Notes under the pieces: generated by a model
The model's input: the letters and a program-made list of their open reading frames with translations, nothing else
Database searches by the model: none
What the model was told of the DNA's origin: nothing
Source of the DNA: Desulfotomaculum sp.
GTDB taxonomy: Bacteria; Bacillota; Desulfotomaculia; Desulfotomaculales; Nap2-2B
Length of the DNA stretch: 8,084 bases
NCBI GenBank assembly: GCA_003513005.1
Contig: DOTD01000048.1
Location: 1-8,084 of the forward strand
Direction of reading: 5' to 3'
Translations under genes and position numbers: made by a program
Shown: positions 1-5,922 of the stretch, in pieces
Position numbering within the stretch: position 1 is the first letter of the stretch
Layout: the number at the start of each line of letters is the position of its first letter

Positions 1-475
1 AAAACCAGACAAAATAGAGGTACGCTTAGGTAACGCAATGCCAACATTGTGGCGCATCCCTTCCTGGCAGCGCCGAGTCTTTCGAAAGGCGACAGGTGGT
101 AGATACATCTCCCTTAAGACTGGAGGCGACCGAGCGCCAAGCCGAGCAAAAAACCTGTCCTGTCTGCGGTATCTGCAACAAGGCATCATTTCCTGAAAGT
201 GTGAACCGGCCGGTGCAGTATGGTCCCCTGATCAAATCACTGGCTGTCTACATGAATCAGTACCAACTCATTCCCTACGACCGTGTCGAGGAATTATTTA
301 AAGACCTGTTCGGCCAGCCGTTTTCAGAGGGTTCCCAAGGGCGCCGCCAACGGGATCTGCTACGAAGCTCTGGAAAGCTACGAGCAGGAGATCAAACGCC
401 AGATATTAATTGAACCGGTCATCAACTGCGATGAGACCGGCGCCCGGGTAGAGGGGAAGACCCGCTGTTTAAAAC
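1..475 (+). pseudogene. IS66-family transposase (TnpA), degraded internal fragment
   Basis: The conceptual protein reads across three frames. KPDKIEV is in frame 2 (bases 2 to about 28). Frame 3 (about 30-340) gives the zinc-finger pair CQHCG...CPVCG followed by PVQYGPLIKSLAVYMNQYQL and LFGQPFSEG. Frame 1 (about 344-471) gives ANGICYEALESYEQEIK and then INCDETGARVEGKTR. This order of zinc-finger motifs, VQYGP/LAVYLNQYQL-like segment and DETG motif is the known layout of IS66 transposases, where the Asp of DETG is the first DDE residue. One frameshift lies near base 29 and another near 335-343. Similarity stops abruptly after GKTRCLK, so the rest of the catalytic domain is missing and the element cannot encode a working transposase. 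The 5' part runs off the left edge. Downstream it abuts an oppositely oriented group II intron remnant. The family call is firm; the exact frameshift and end points are approximate. Confidence 0.87.
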
Positions 476-479
476 AATC

Positions 480-592
480 TTAGGTGACCCGCACACTTCT
501 GCATATTCTTTCTGTTCCGCAGATACCATTTGCAGATAGTCCTCAAATCGAGGTTGTCTGTGCTTCCGTTTGTCGCTTTCAGTAACTTTCAT
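480..592 (-). pseudogene. Group II intron-encoded protein, N-terminal remnant
   Basis: The ATG at 592 follows an excellent RBS (AAAGGAGGT, 8-nt spacing) and gives MKVTESDKRKHRQPRFEDYL, then about 18 more residues ending near CGSPK. The frame then continues into antisense IS66 sequence and stops at a TGA at 424-422. This is the position expected for the reverse transcriptase/maturase of a group II intron, in domain IV. None of the RT motifs is present because the gene is cut after about 37 codons. Identification rests on position within the intron rather than on recognisable protein domains. Confidence 0.65.
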
Positions 593-994
593 TGATCAAC
601 ACCTCCTTTGGTTCAGCCCTTCCTTCGGCATCGCGATGCCTCTGTACTATGGCTTCGGCTGACTTCTCACGACAAATCTTGTTTCAACCGGACTTCTTAC
701 TCTGTTTCTACCCGTTCGTGAGACCTCCCCGGGTAAGAACGCAGTCTTTCCTTCCATCCACCTGCCACATCTACACCATAGGCTTCCGGATAGTTTGGGG
801 CTTTGGCTTGTTAGGCAGCTTTACCCAGCCTATGCATGCCTTATGTGATTCCTGTTCGTCAGGCCAGAAGTTTGCCTCCGGCTTCCTTCAGATTCCACCT
901 CGCGATGGACACCCTTGCCTTTAGCTATGTGCTTGGCACTATCAACCCGCACTAGGGACTTTCACCCATTAGACTGCGACCATGCCGGGCGCAC
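593..994 (-). ncRNA. Group II intron ribozyme, 5' domains (I to III / start of IV)
   Basis: About 400 nt of non-coding intron RNA lie between the GTGCG boundary at 994 and the start codon of the intron-encoded protein at 592. It contains several local inverted repeats typical of domain I stems, for example CATCGCGATG near the 3' side. The lack of a conserved minus-strand ORF here, together with the strong group II 5' signature, supports RNA rather than protein. Long plus-strand ORFs over this stretch are antisense to the RNA and are not genes. Domains V and VI are absent, so the RNA is not expected to be catalytically complete. Confidence 0.75.
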
Positions 995-996
995 CT

Positions 997-1029
997 AAAA
1001 AAAGTATACCATGTCTCTGGTATACTTTT
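997..1029 (-). terminator. Terminator-like hairpin at the intron insertion point
   Basis: On the minus strand a perfect 12-bp stem (AAAAGTATACCA / TGGTATACTTTT, arms 1029-1018 and 1011-1000) with a 6-nt loop (1017-1012) runs into seven T residues (1003-997). After two more bases (AG) the group II intron begins at 994. It looks like an intrinsic terminator reused as intron target. The gene it once terminated is not recognisable. The sequence is nearly symmetrical, but the T-tract favours the minus direction. Confidence 0.65.
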
Positions 1030-1030
1030 C

Positions 1031-1095
1031 TGACAGCATCGGTAATGTTTTGGTTCACTTAAGTTTTAGCGTATCCACTTCGGTAAAGGCTGCTT
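1031..1095. repeat. Possible IS21-type insertion-sequence end
   Basis: From TGACAGCATCGGTAATG (1031 on) the plus strand carries imperfectly repeated blocks: ATCGGTAATG, GGTTCACTT, then TATCCACTT and TTCGGTAAAGG. Spaced CGGTAAA and TCCACTT units at a TG-starting end are what I recall of IS21-family termini. There is no transposase gene next to it, so this would be a relic. Resemblance from memory only; it may be chance. Confidence 0.22.
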
Positions 1096-1486
1096 AACCT
1101 TTGCTGCTCTCCAGTAGTGCCATTATTTACCTTTTGCAAAGACTTGGTTTTTTGCTGTCTTTTTTAGGGCCTATTTTGTTTAATCCAGCTTCCTCTGTTT
1201 CTTTTCTGCCTCCCTTTTGCTTTTCAATCCCTTCTATGGCCCTACGTGGTATTACTGTTATTGTATCCCTGGGAATTACTTACTGTTTCCGAGATTACTC
1301 CATTTTGTGTATATTTTGTGTATTATAAATTAAACATGCAAATAAATAATTCCTTCGGAGATTTTGTCGATATTTGCAAATTACAAAATATTTTATATAG
1401 TATAACATATCAAATTAGATAATATGATGAGCAGTTATTTCATCCTGTCACGACTGACGAGTATTAATAATATTCTGTAGTAAAGT
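1096..1486. other. AT-rich non-coding stretch, no gene recognised
   Basis: No ORF here has both a convincing start with RBS and protein-like composition. About 1130-1280 is pyrimidine-rich on the plus strand. On the minus strand it reads as a 50-codon stop-to-stop frame rich in Lys and Glu (VIPRDTITVIPRRAIEGIEK...), which could be a decayed gene end but matches nothing I know. From 1320 on it becomes very AT-rich. A weak promoter-like pair, TTGCAA (1374-1379) and TATAGT (1396-1401) with 16-bp spacing, faces the 3D-domain gene but lies about 350 bp from it. An imperfect inverted repeat (GCAAATA 1338-1344 / TATTTGC 1371-1377) is also present. Confidence 0.4.
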
Positions 1487-1510
1487 TTGACAAAATTAAA
1501 TCGATTTAAT
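1487..1510 (+). promoter_or_regulatory. Candidate -35 box and 16-bp perfect palindrome upstream of the 3D-domain gene
   Basis: A consensus -35 hexamer TTGACA (1487-1492) is followed directly by ATTAAATCGATTTAAT (1495-1510), a perfect 16-bp palindrome of the size of a dimeric repressor site. No good -10 hexamer lies 16-18 bp from the TTGACA, so promoter function is doubtful. The palindrome itself is exact. The regulator is unknown. Confidence 0.35.
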
Positions 1511-1533
1511 GCATGAAGGATGTGTGAGGGTAT

Positions 1534-1606
1534 ATCCTGTCTGGGTTTCTACAAATTATCCCATTATATTTTTTTATTTCATTGAACAGACAGGCAGGAT
1601 TTTTTT
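1534..1606 (+). terminator. Leader hairpin plus T-tract (attenuator-like) upstream of the 3D-domain gene
   Basis: CCTGTCTG (1536-1543) pairs perfectly with CAGACAGG (1587-1594), and ATCCTG (1534-1539) can alternatively pair with CAGGAT (1595-1600). Seven T residues (1600-1606) follow at once. The loop is long (about 43 nt, AT-rich). The site lies about 150 nt before the 3D-domain ATG, with no gene in between, so it could end an upstream transcript or act as an attenuator in the leader. I find no ydaO (c-di-AMP), T-box or other riboswitch core that I recognise in this leader. Confidence 0.42.
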
Positions 1607-1759
1607 AAATCTGCATAGAATAATATAGAGCAACCGCCAACTTAATTATGATTCAGGAATCGGCAACAACTTCAACTCTCAATTCGACATGACTTCTCAA
1701 TTTTTACAGTAAACAACTCACCAGTATCCTGAAGGAACCCCCGAAAAGAGGTGTTTTTT

Positions 1760-2779
1760 ATGGAAAGGTGGACATTAAGTTTACCCGAAGGGAAAATCTT
1801 TTTCTCTGGATTTGATTGGCGTAATTTTTACCGTTCCAAAGCGGCAGTGACTTGTTTGGCAGTTATTCTTGCCTTTGTTTTGGCCGCGGTTGCCTATTCA
1901 ATTGCCAACAAGACGGTTGTTCTGCAGGTGGACGGCAAAGCAAGCCAGGTTAAGACCTTTTGCAGTACGGTTGACGACTTGATTAAAGCGCAAAAAGTGA
2001 CTTTGAAAAAAGAAGATGAAGTGACCCCGTCCCTGGAAACAAAGCTAAAAGAAAACATGAAGGTAGTTGTTAACCATGCTTTGCACGTAACCCTGATTGC
2101 GGACGGCAAGACGTCAGAATTTATGAGCTGCCGCAATACGGTGGGAGATGTGCTTAAGGAACAGGGAGTAGACCTCTCCGGAAAGGATATAGTTTATCCT
2201 TCAACTGCTGAGCGTCTTAATGAAGGGGCCAAAATCAGGGTAGTGCGTGTAAGCGTTAAGGAAAAAGTGGAAGAAGCGCCTATTTATCCAAAAGTCGTCC
2301 GGGAAACGGACCCGAACCTGGCCAACGGACTCATGCGGGTTGTCAAAGCAGGAAAGAATGGAATAGAGAAGAGGATCTGGCAGGTAACCTATCATGACGG
2401 ACAGGAGTTTAAGCGTCTTCTGGCCAGCAGCAGTGTTTCAAGATCCGCCGTTGATCGTGTCGTGGCGTTAGGTACGGCCACACAGGTTTCCCGTGGGGGT
2501 ATGAATATTCGTTTCAGCAGTGCTCTTGATGTAGTTGCCTCCGCATATACATATACAGGGCATAACACTTCGTCCGGAACAGCTCCGGGTTTTGGAACGG
2601 TCGCCGTAGATCCCAGTGTGATTCCCCTGGGCAGCAAATTGTATATTGAAGGTTATGGGTATGCTACTGCATTAGACCGGGGAGGATCTATAGTAGGCAA
2701 CAGGGTTGATGTATTTATGGACAGTTACTCCCAGGCAAGACTTTGGGGAGTCCGGCGGGTCAGGGTCTATGTTTTGTAG
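1760..2779 (+). CDS. YabE-like cell-wall protein (signal anchor, two DUF348, G5, 3D domain)
   Basis: The protein has 339 aa from the ATG at 1760, which follows AGAGGTG (1747-1753) at good spacing. A GTG in the same frame at 1751 overlaps that RBS and is less likely. A positively charged N-terminus precedes a membrane segment at about residues 28-48 (AVTCLAVILAFVLAAVAYSI). Two DUF348 repeats follow (about 52-95 and 108-152, each starting V-x-V/I-DGK), then a G5 domain (about 160-238) and a C-terminal 3D domain (about 256-339). The 3D domain has the expected Asp residues D284 (AVDPSVIPLG), D306 (ALDRGG) and D317 (RVDVF). This order matches B. subtilis YabE and related Rpf/Sps-type proteins. The 3D fold is related to MltA-like lytic transglycosylases, so a peptidoglycan-remodelling role outside the membrane is expected. 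It is shorter than YabE, with two rather than three DUF348 repeats as I recall. It is monocistronic and converges with kor. Domain calls are strong; enzymatic activity is inferred. Confidence 0.9.
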   Translation: MERWTLSLPEGKIFFSGFDWRNFYRSKAAVTCLAVILAFVLAAVAYSIANKTVVLQVDGKASQVKTFCSTVDDLIKAQKVTLKKEDEVTPSLETKLKENMKVVVNHALHVTLIADGKTSEFMSCRNTVGDVLKEQGVDLSGKDIVYPSTAERLNEGAKIRVVRVSVKEKVEEAPIYPKVVRETDPNLANGLMRVVKAGKNGIEKRIWQVTYHDGQEFKRLLASSSVSRSAVDRVVALGTATQVSRGGMNIRFSSALDVVASAYTYTGHNTSSGTAPGFGTVAVDPSVIPLGSKLYIEGYGYATALDRGGSIVGNRVDVFMDSYSQARLWGVRRVRVYVL

Positions 2780-2810
2780 AAAATATTAGAAAAATATAAA
2801 TACGTAAAAA

Positions 2811-2853
2811 GCTGCCCCCTCTATCGAATGTCCCAGGCGTTCTTTAAAGGGGG
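2811..2853. terminator. Weak shared terminator between convergent genes
   Basis: CCCCCT (2815-2820) and AGGGGG (2848-2853) can form a GC-rich 6-bp stem with a 27-nt loop. On the minus strand the stem is followed by CAGCTTTTT and on the plus strand by TAATTTT. It overlaps the stop codon of korC and could end both the kor operon and the 3D-domain transcript. The loop is long and the T-tracts are imperfect, so the call is modest. Confidence 0.35.
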
Positions 2854-3398
2854 TAATTTTCTGCAAGTTTAAACCCTTCCTCGAAACACTTTATGTTTTG
2901 AAAGCCGGCTTTGCCGGGAAATGCTTCCTGGATTGCCTGTTGGACATTTGTTTTTTCAAGCGGAATCCAAAGCTTGGTCAGAATGCCCAGGGCTACCATG
3001 CAGGCGCCTTTTTCGCTGAATATTTCACGGGCTTTATTAACAACCGCGAACCCTAAAGATTGCGGGTTAACCTTATCCTTTGGCGGCTGGGCATAATCCA
3101 TGTCATAGATCAGGACTGTTCCGTCGCCGTTTGAACCAAGGAAGGAAGCAAAACGCTCGTATGATTTGTTGTTCAGGATGACCAGTAAATCGGGCCTTTC
3201 AATCAGGGGAAACAAAATATCATCACTGCTGATAATTATTCCGGACTGGCTTAAATCTCCTCGCGCGCCGGCTCCGTATGTCTGGCTTTGGGCAGTGTTA
3301 AATTCCTGCAAAAAGGCGGCTTCGGCAAGTATCTTGCCTGCCACACCTATACCCTGGCCGCCTGAGCCGCTTAAGATAACCCGCCAGGTATTCTTCAT
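2844..3398 (-). CDS. korC: 2-oxoacid:ferredoxin oxidoreductase, gamma subunit
   Basis: The protein has 184 aa, usual for a separate OFOR gamma subunit. It begins with the characteristic glycine-rich motif SGSGGQGIGVAGKILAEAA (residues 10-28). The conserved SQTYGAGARGDLSQSGI block follows (about 38-54), matching the SYGxxxRGG region of the family. The gamma subunit packs against alpha and beta in 2-oxoacid:ferredoxin oxidoreductases, and its domain III was proposed to help CoA binding. It starts with ATG 13 nt after the korB stop, preceded by GAGGTTAG. It is the last gene of the korDABC operon. The substrate of the complex cannot be proven from sequence; 2-oxoglutarate is the usual assignment for this gene order. 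Confidence 0.9.
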   Translation of the reverse strand: MKNTWRVILSGSGGQGIGVAGKILAEAAFLQEFNTAQSQTYGAGARGDLSQSGIIISSDDILFPLIERPDLLVILNNKSYERFASFLGSNGDGTVLIYDMDYAQPPKDKVNPQSLGFAVVNKAREIFSEKGACMVALGILTKLWIPLEKTNVQQAIQEAFPGKAGFQNIKCFEEGFKLAENYPL

Positions 3399-3411
3399 TT
3401 TTTGCTAACCT

Positions 3412-4209
3412 CTACTCCCTAGTGTATGCTGACAGCAGGTCGGGAAGATCTCTGTCGGTCAATCTTCCGCGCCAGGAGAAATTTTCTTTTTCAGCATCTT
3501 TCATTTGATTGTAGTTTTCAATGGGGACAAACTTATCTTTCATCCACTCTAACTGCTTGATTACATCGCCTATTTCATTGTATCTGGCATAGTACGTTGG
3601 GCAGGGTGAAATGATTTCCACGAAGGAGAAGCCTTTTTTCCCGAGAGCCTCTTTGATAAAATTCTTCATTTCAACAACGTGGTAAATAGTTGTCCGGGAT
3701 ACATAATTGGCTCCCGCCAGGTCGGCAAGCCTGCACATATCTATGTCGGGCTCGGCTTTTCCGGAGCGGGAGGTACTGGTTATAACGTTATGAGGCGACA
3801 GGGGTGAAAACTGCCCCCCGGTCATGCCGTAGTTGAAGTTGTTGACAACTATCGTTGCAATATCTACGTTGCGCCTTGCGGTATGAATGAAGTGGCTCAT
3901 GCCGATGGCGGAACAATCGCCGTCTCCGAGGAGGCAGACGGCCTTAATCTCCGGGCGGACGAGTTTGATTCCGGTAACAAAGGCCAGAGTTCTTCCGTGG
4001 GTGCCGTGGAAACGGTGGCAGCGCACATAATCGCCGACTCTTCCGGAGCAGCCTATTCCGTTGGCCAGAAGTGTTTTATCCGGCGGTATCTCCAATTCGG
4101 CAAGGGCCAGGGCTAAAGCCTTGAGCGCCACACCGTTGCCGCAGCCCGGACACCAGATGCTGGGCAGGCGATCCATCGCCAGATATTGCCTGTAATCAGC
4201 TAAAGGCAT
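3412..4209 (-). CDS. korB: 2-oxoacid:ferredoxin oxidoreductase, beta subunit (TPP and 4Fe-4S binding)
   Basis: The protein has 265 aa. It carries WCPGCGNG (C20, C23), GIGCSGR (C54) and SPCPTY (C203), the four cysteines that ligate the proximal 4Fe-4S cluster in this family. The thiamine pyrophosphate site is complete: GDGD at 95-98 and NNFNYGMTGGQ at 123-133. The HGTHGR motif (69-73 region) is also present. With KorA it performs oxidative decarboxylation of a 2-oxoacid plus CoA to the acyl-CoA, passing electrons to ferredoxin; the reverse, carboxylating direction is possible in anaerobes. The ATG overlaps the korA stop (TGATG), so translation is coupled. The substrate is probably 2-oxoglutarate; a branched-chain 2-oxoacid enzyme is the main alternative. 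Confidence 0.94.
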   Translation of the reverse strand: MPLADYRQYLAMDRLPSIWCPGCGNGVALKALALALAELEIPPDKTLLANGIGCSGRVGDYVRCHRFHGTHGRTLAFVTGIKLVRPEIKAVCLLGDGDCSAIGMSHFIHTARRNVDIATIVVNNFNYGMTGGQFSPLSPHNVITSTSRSGKAEPDIDMCRLADLAGANYVSRTTIYHVVEMKNFIKEALGKKGFSFVEIISPCPTYYARYNEIGDVIKQLEWMKDKFVPIENYNQMKDAEKENFSWRGRLTDRDLPDLLSAYTRE

Positions 4210-5333
4210 CAGCTGTTTTCCTCCTTGAGGGCCGAAAGAATCTCGGAAGGCGCAATAACCTCCGCGTCCTGCTTGTTCACACCCTTTAATATTTCCGGCG
4301 GAAAGCCGCAGGAAAGCAGCAGTTCCCTGACTTGTCCACGATTTGCCTCGACAACCAGAATCTTTTTAGCCCCGGAGCATAATTCCTTCACCCTTTTACC
4401 CGGGAATGGCCAGATAGTGCGCAGTTCCAGCATTCCCGCTTTAAGACCCCGGCTGTTTACAGCTTCAAGGGAGGCTCTTGCGGAAATCCCGAAAGACACT
4501 ACGATGAAGTCGGCAGGTTGGGGACCATGGAAAATAGGCGCCGGAAGTTCTTCCTGGTAATTGTCTATCTTTCTGGCCAGCCGCTGAACCAGTTCTTCGG
4601 CAACCTGCGGATTGTCGCTGGAGTAGCCGCTTGCCTGGTGGACAAGTCCGGTTACCCTGAGGATGTAGTCATCCCCGAAGTTGGACATAACGGGCACGTC
4701 GTTATGCAGGACGCCGTAGGGCAGATATGCATCGACAGGGCCGGACGGATTTTCACGCTGGTATAAGTTGAGCTCACCGGATTCACGGATTTCAACTTTT
4801 TCCCGTAAATGAGCCAGCGCAGCGTCGGACAGCAGGATTACCGGCGTGCGGAATCTTTCCGAAAGGTTGAATGCTTCAACTGTCAGGTTGTAACAGTCCT
4901 GTACCGACGAAGGCGCAAGCACGATCAGGCTGTGATCCCCCGGGCTTCCCCAGCGGACCGCCATTACATCGCTTTGAGAAAACTTGGTGGCAATTCCCGT
5001 GCTCGGGCCGTAACGCTGCACGTTGATAATCACACAGGGCGCCTCCGCCATAGCCGCAAATCCAATGTTTTCACTCATCAGAGCAAAGCCGGGGCCGCTT
5101 GTCGCCGTAAAAGCCTTTGTTCCTCCCAGGCTTGCCCCTATAACCGCGGCTATGGAAGCGATTTCATCTTCCATTTGGATGAAGACGCCGTTGTGAGCCG
5201 GCATCAGTTCGGAGCACATCTCAACGATCTCGGTTGCCGGGGTAATCGGGTAGCCTGCAAAAAACCTTGCACCGGCGTTAACAGCTGCGTAAGTGCAGGC
5301 TTCGTTGCCTGTAAGAAGTTTTTTAATCGTCAA
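4209..5333 (-). CDS. korA: 2-oxoacid:ferredoxin oxidoreductase, alpha subunit
   Basis: The protein has 374 aa, the normal length for a KorA lacking a fused gamma domain. The N-terminal pyrimidine-binding domain shows GYPITPATEI (27-36), EDEIASIAAVIGASLGG (55-71) and TSGPGFALM (78-86). The GPSTG-x2-TK-x2-QSD motif (109-122) is typical of 2-oxoglutarate-type enzymes. The C-terminal part has LRTIWPFP and VVEANRGQ, from the transketolase C-like domain. The start is TTG at 5333, chosen because the sequence from there (MTIKKLLTGNEA) aligns with the usual KorA N-terminus. GGAGGT lies 11 nt upstream (5350-5345). It overlaps the end of korD by 11 nt, so translation is probably coupled. No residue known to be essential appears missing. 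Confidence 0.94.
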   Translation of the reverse strand: MTIKKLLTGNEACTYAAVNAGARFFAGYPITPATEIVEMCSELMPAHNGVFIQMEDEIASIAAVIGASLGGTKAFTATSGPGFALMSENIGFAAMAEAPCVIINVQRYGPSTGIATKFSQSDVMAVRWGSPGDHSLIVLAPSSVQDCYNLTVEAFNLSERFRTPVILLSDAALAHLREKVEIRESGELNLYQRENPSGPVDAYLPYGVLHNDVPVMSNFGDDYILRVTGLVHQASGYSSDNPQVAEELVQRLARKIDNYQEELPAPIFHGPQPADFIVVSFGISARASLEAVNSRGLKAGMLELRTIWPFPGKRVKELCSGAKKILVVEANRGQVRELLLSCGFPPEILKGVNKQDAEVIAPSEILSALKEENS

Positions 5334-5526
5334 ATTCTGTTTCTACCTCCAGGGCAAAATCAGGGCAACGGAAAAAACACAGACGGCAGCCTGTGCAGTT
5401 ATCGGGGTTTGAGACCAGGGGGTAACCATCTTGATCAATTGTGAAGACCTCTAAGGGACAAAAGTGAACGCAAATTGTGCATTTTTTGCAGAGATCTTTA
5501 TTGATTGTCACGTTCGCTTTTTTCAA
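5323..5526 (-). CDS. korD: 2-oxoacid:ferredoxin oxidoreductase, delta (2x4Fe-4S ferredoxin) subunit
   Basis: The protein has 67 aa with two canonical CxxCxxCxxxCP motifs: C13, C16, C19, C23 and C44, C47, C50, C54. That predicts two 4Fe-4S clusters as in bacterial ferredoxins and OFOR delta subunits. It should carry electrons from the catalytic KorAB pair to free ferredoxin. The start is TTG at 5526. GGAGGG (5537-5532) sits about 5 nt upstream and no ATG is available, so TTG is favoured over an internal GTG. It is first in the operon, about 24 nt after the predicted transcription start. Confidence 0.92.
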   Translation of the reverse strand: MKKANVTINKDLCKKCTICVHFCPLEVFTIDQDGYPLVSNPDNCTGCRLCFFRCPDFALEVETEFDD

Positions 5527-5556
5527 AGGGTCCCTCCGAATTTTTGTACAAAGTAA

Positions 5557-5585
5557 ATAATAACTAATTTGTGTGTTGAAAACAA
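5557..5585 (-). promoter_or_regulatory. Promoter of the korDABC operon (sigma-A type)
   Basis: Reading the minus strand, TTGTTT (5585-5580) and TATTAT (5562-5557) are separated by exactly 17 bp in an AT-rich setting. This places the start of transcription near 5550, about 24 nt before the korD TTG. The region is bounded upstream by a strong terminator (5611-5637), so kor should be transcribed independently of the small-gene operon. No operator-like repeat is obvious. Confidence 0.6.
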
Positions 5586-5610
5586 CCTTTTTAGTATACT
5601 ATTTTCTAAT

Positions 5611-5637
5611 TTAAAAAAACACCCCCTGGAGAGGGGG
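5611..5637 (-). terminator. Intrinsic terminator of the DUF1659-DUF2922-yvrJ operon
   Basis: On the minus strand CCCCCT (5637-5632), a 4-nt CTCC loop and AGGGGG (5627-5622) form a compact GC-rich hairpin. TG and seven T residues (5619-5613) follow. It lies about 15 nt after the yvrJ stop codon and upstream of the kor promoter. This is a textbook rho-independent terminator separating the two operons. Confidence 0.85.
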
Positions 5638-5651
5638 CGGTCCGCTTTTTA

Positions 5652-5795
5652 TTACCGTGTTTTGTCAATAGCGTTGGCCAGGCTGGTAATACTGGCTGCC
5701 AGGCCCTCCAGCTTGTTTTCGATTCTGACCAGAAGGTAAGCGGTCACAGCAATAGGGAAACCCACATTTCCGATAGCCTGTAAAATAGTTTCCAC
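5652..5795 (-). CDS. yvrJ: YvrJ family small membrane protein
   Basis: A 47-aa protein starts with GTG at 5795, after AAGGAGG (5810-5804) with 8-nt spacing. The sequence opens METILQAIGNVGFPIAVTAY and continues LLVRIENKLEGL, ending in a short charged tail with a TAA at 5652. The IGNVGFPI core followed by a hydrophobic stretch and the LVRxExKLE segment is the YvrJ family signature. A short amphipathic or membrane helix (about residues 7-24) is followed by a helical, probably coiled, cytoplasmic tail. This layout resembles BhlA/UviB-type small holin-like proteins, but I do not claim homology. It is the last gene of a three-gene operon with DUF1659 and DUF2922. B. subtilis yvrJ lies next to the sigma-factor gene yvrI; no sigma gene is seen here. 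Function unknown. Confidence 0.85.
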   Translation of the reverse strand: METILQAIGNVGFPIAVTAYLLVRIENKLEGLAASITSLANAIDKTR

Positions 5796-5860
5796 CGGCA
5801 GCGCCTCCTTTAAAGAAGGTTTTTTTATCAGGAAGGATTGAAGAGGGGGAGCTTGATAGA

Positions 5861-5892
5861 GGAAGGAAACCGCCTTTCGCAGGTTTCCTTCC
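5861..5892. repeat. Perfect 11-bp inverted repeat between DUF2922 and yvrJ genes
   Basis: GGAAGGAAACC (5861-5871) and GGTTTCCTTCC (5882-5892) are exact reverse complements around a 10-nt loop. In the minus-strand mRNA the hairpin sits about 30 nt after the DUF2922 stop and is not followed by a T-tract. It therefore looks like a processing or stability hairpin rather than a terminator. Plus-strand T6 at 5902-5907 is some 9 nt away, a poor terminator for that direction. Confidence 0.6.
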
Positions 5893-5922
5893 CCATACAG
5901 CTTTTTTAAGAAAAGGAAGGTC

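Larger units (their letters stand above)
480..994 (-). mobile_element. Truncated group II intron (5' portion)
   Basis: Read on the minus strand, the segment begins at 994 with GTGCGCCCGGCATGG, a typical group II 5' end (GUGYG). It continues through purine-rich ribozyme sequence with familiar blocks such as GGGTGAAAGTCCC and GAAGTCAGCCGAAGCC. It ends with GGGCTGAAC, an RBS (AAAGGAGGT, 609-601) and the ATG of the intron-encoded protein at 592. Only about 37 codons of that protein remain before the IS66 fragment begins near 475-482. The reverse transcriptase, domains V-VI and the 3' splice site are therefore missing. The intron starts immediately after a terminator-like hairpin (997-1029), which is the known target preference of bacterial class C introns. 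The class is inferred from this context, not from structure. A remnant like this should be unable to splice or move. Confidence 0.8.

Noticed and set aside
592..924. 110-aa plus-strand ORF
   Set aside because: It is antisense to the group II intron RNA; its Ser/Cys/Phe-rich composition is what reverse-complemented intron sequence gives, and it has no proper RBS.
1101..1328. 75-aa hydrophobic plus-strand ORF
   Set aside because: It lies in a pyrimidine-rich stretch that automatically gives Leu/Phe/Ser-rich translation; no RBS and no recognisable family.
1507..1750. c-di-AMP (ydaO) riboswitch before the 3D-domain gene
   Set aside because: This riboswitch often precedes cell-wall genes, but none of its conserved GGGUAACC- or GCAGAACC-like blocks is present in the leader.
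4809..5444. 211-aa plus-strand ORF
   Set aside because: It is fully antisense to korA and korD, which carry all expected family motifs; this is a frame shadow in GC-rich coding DNA.
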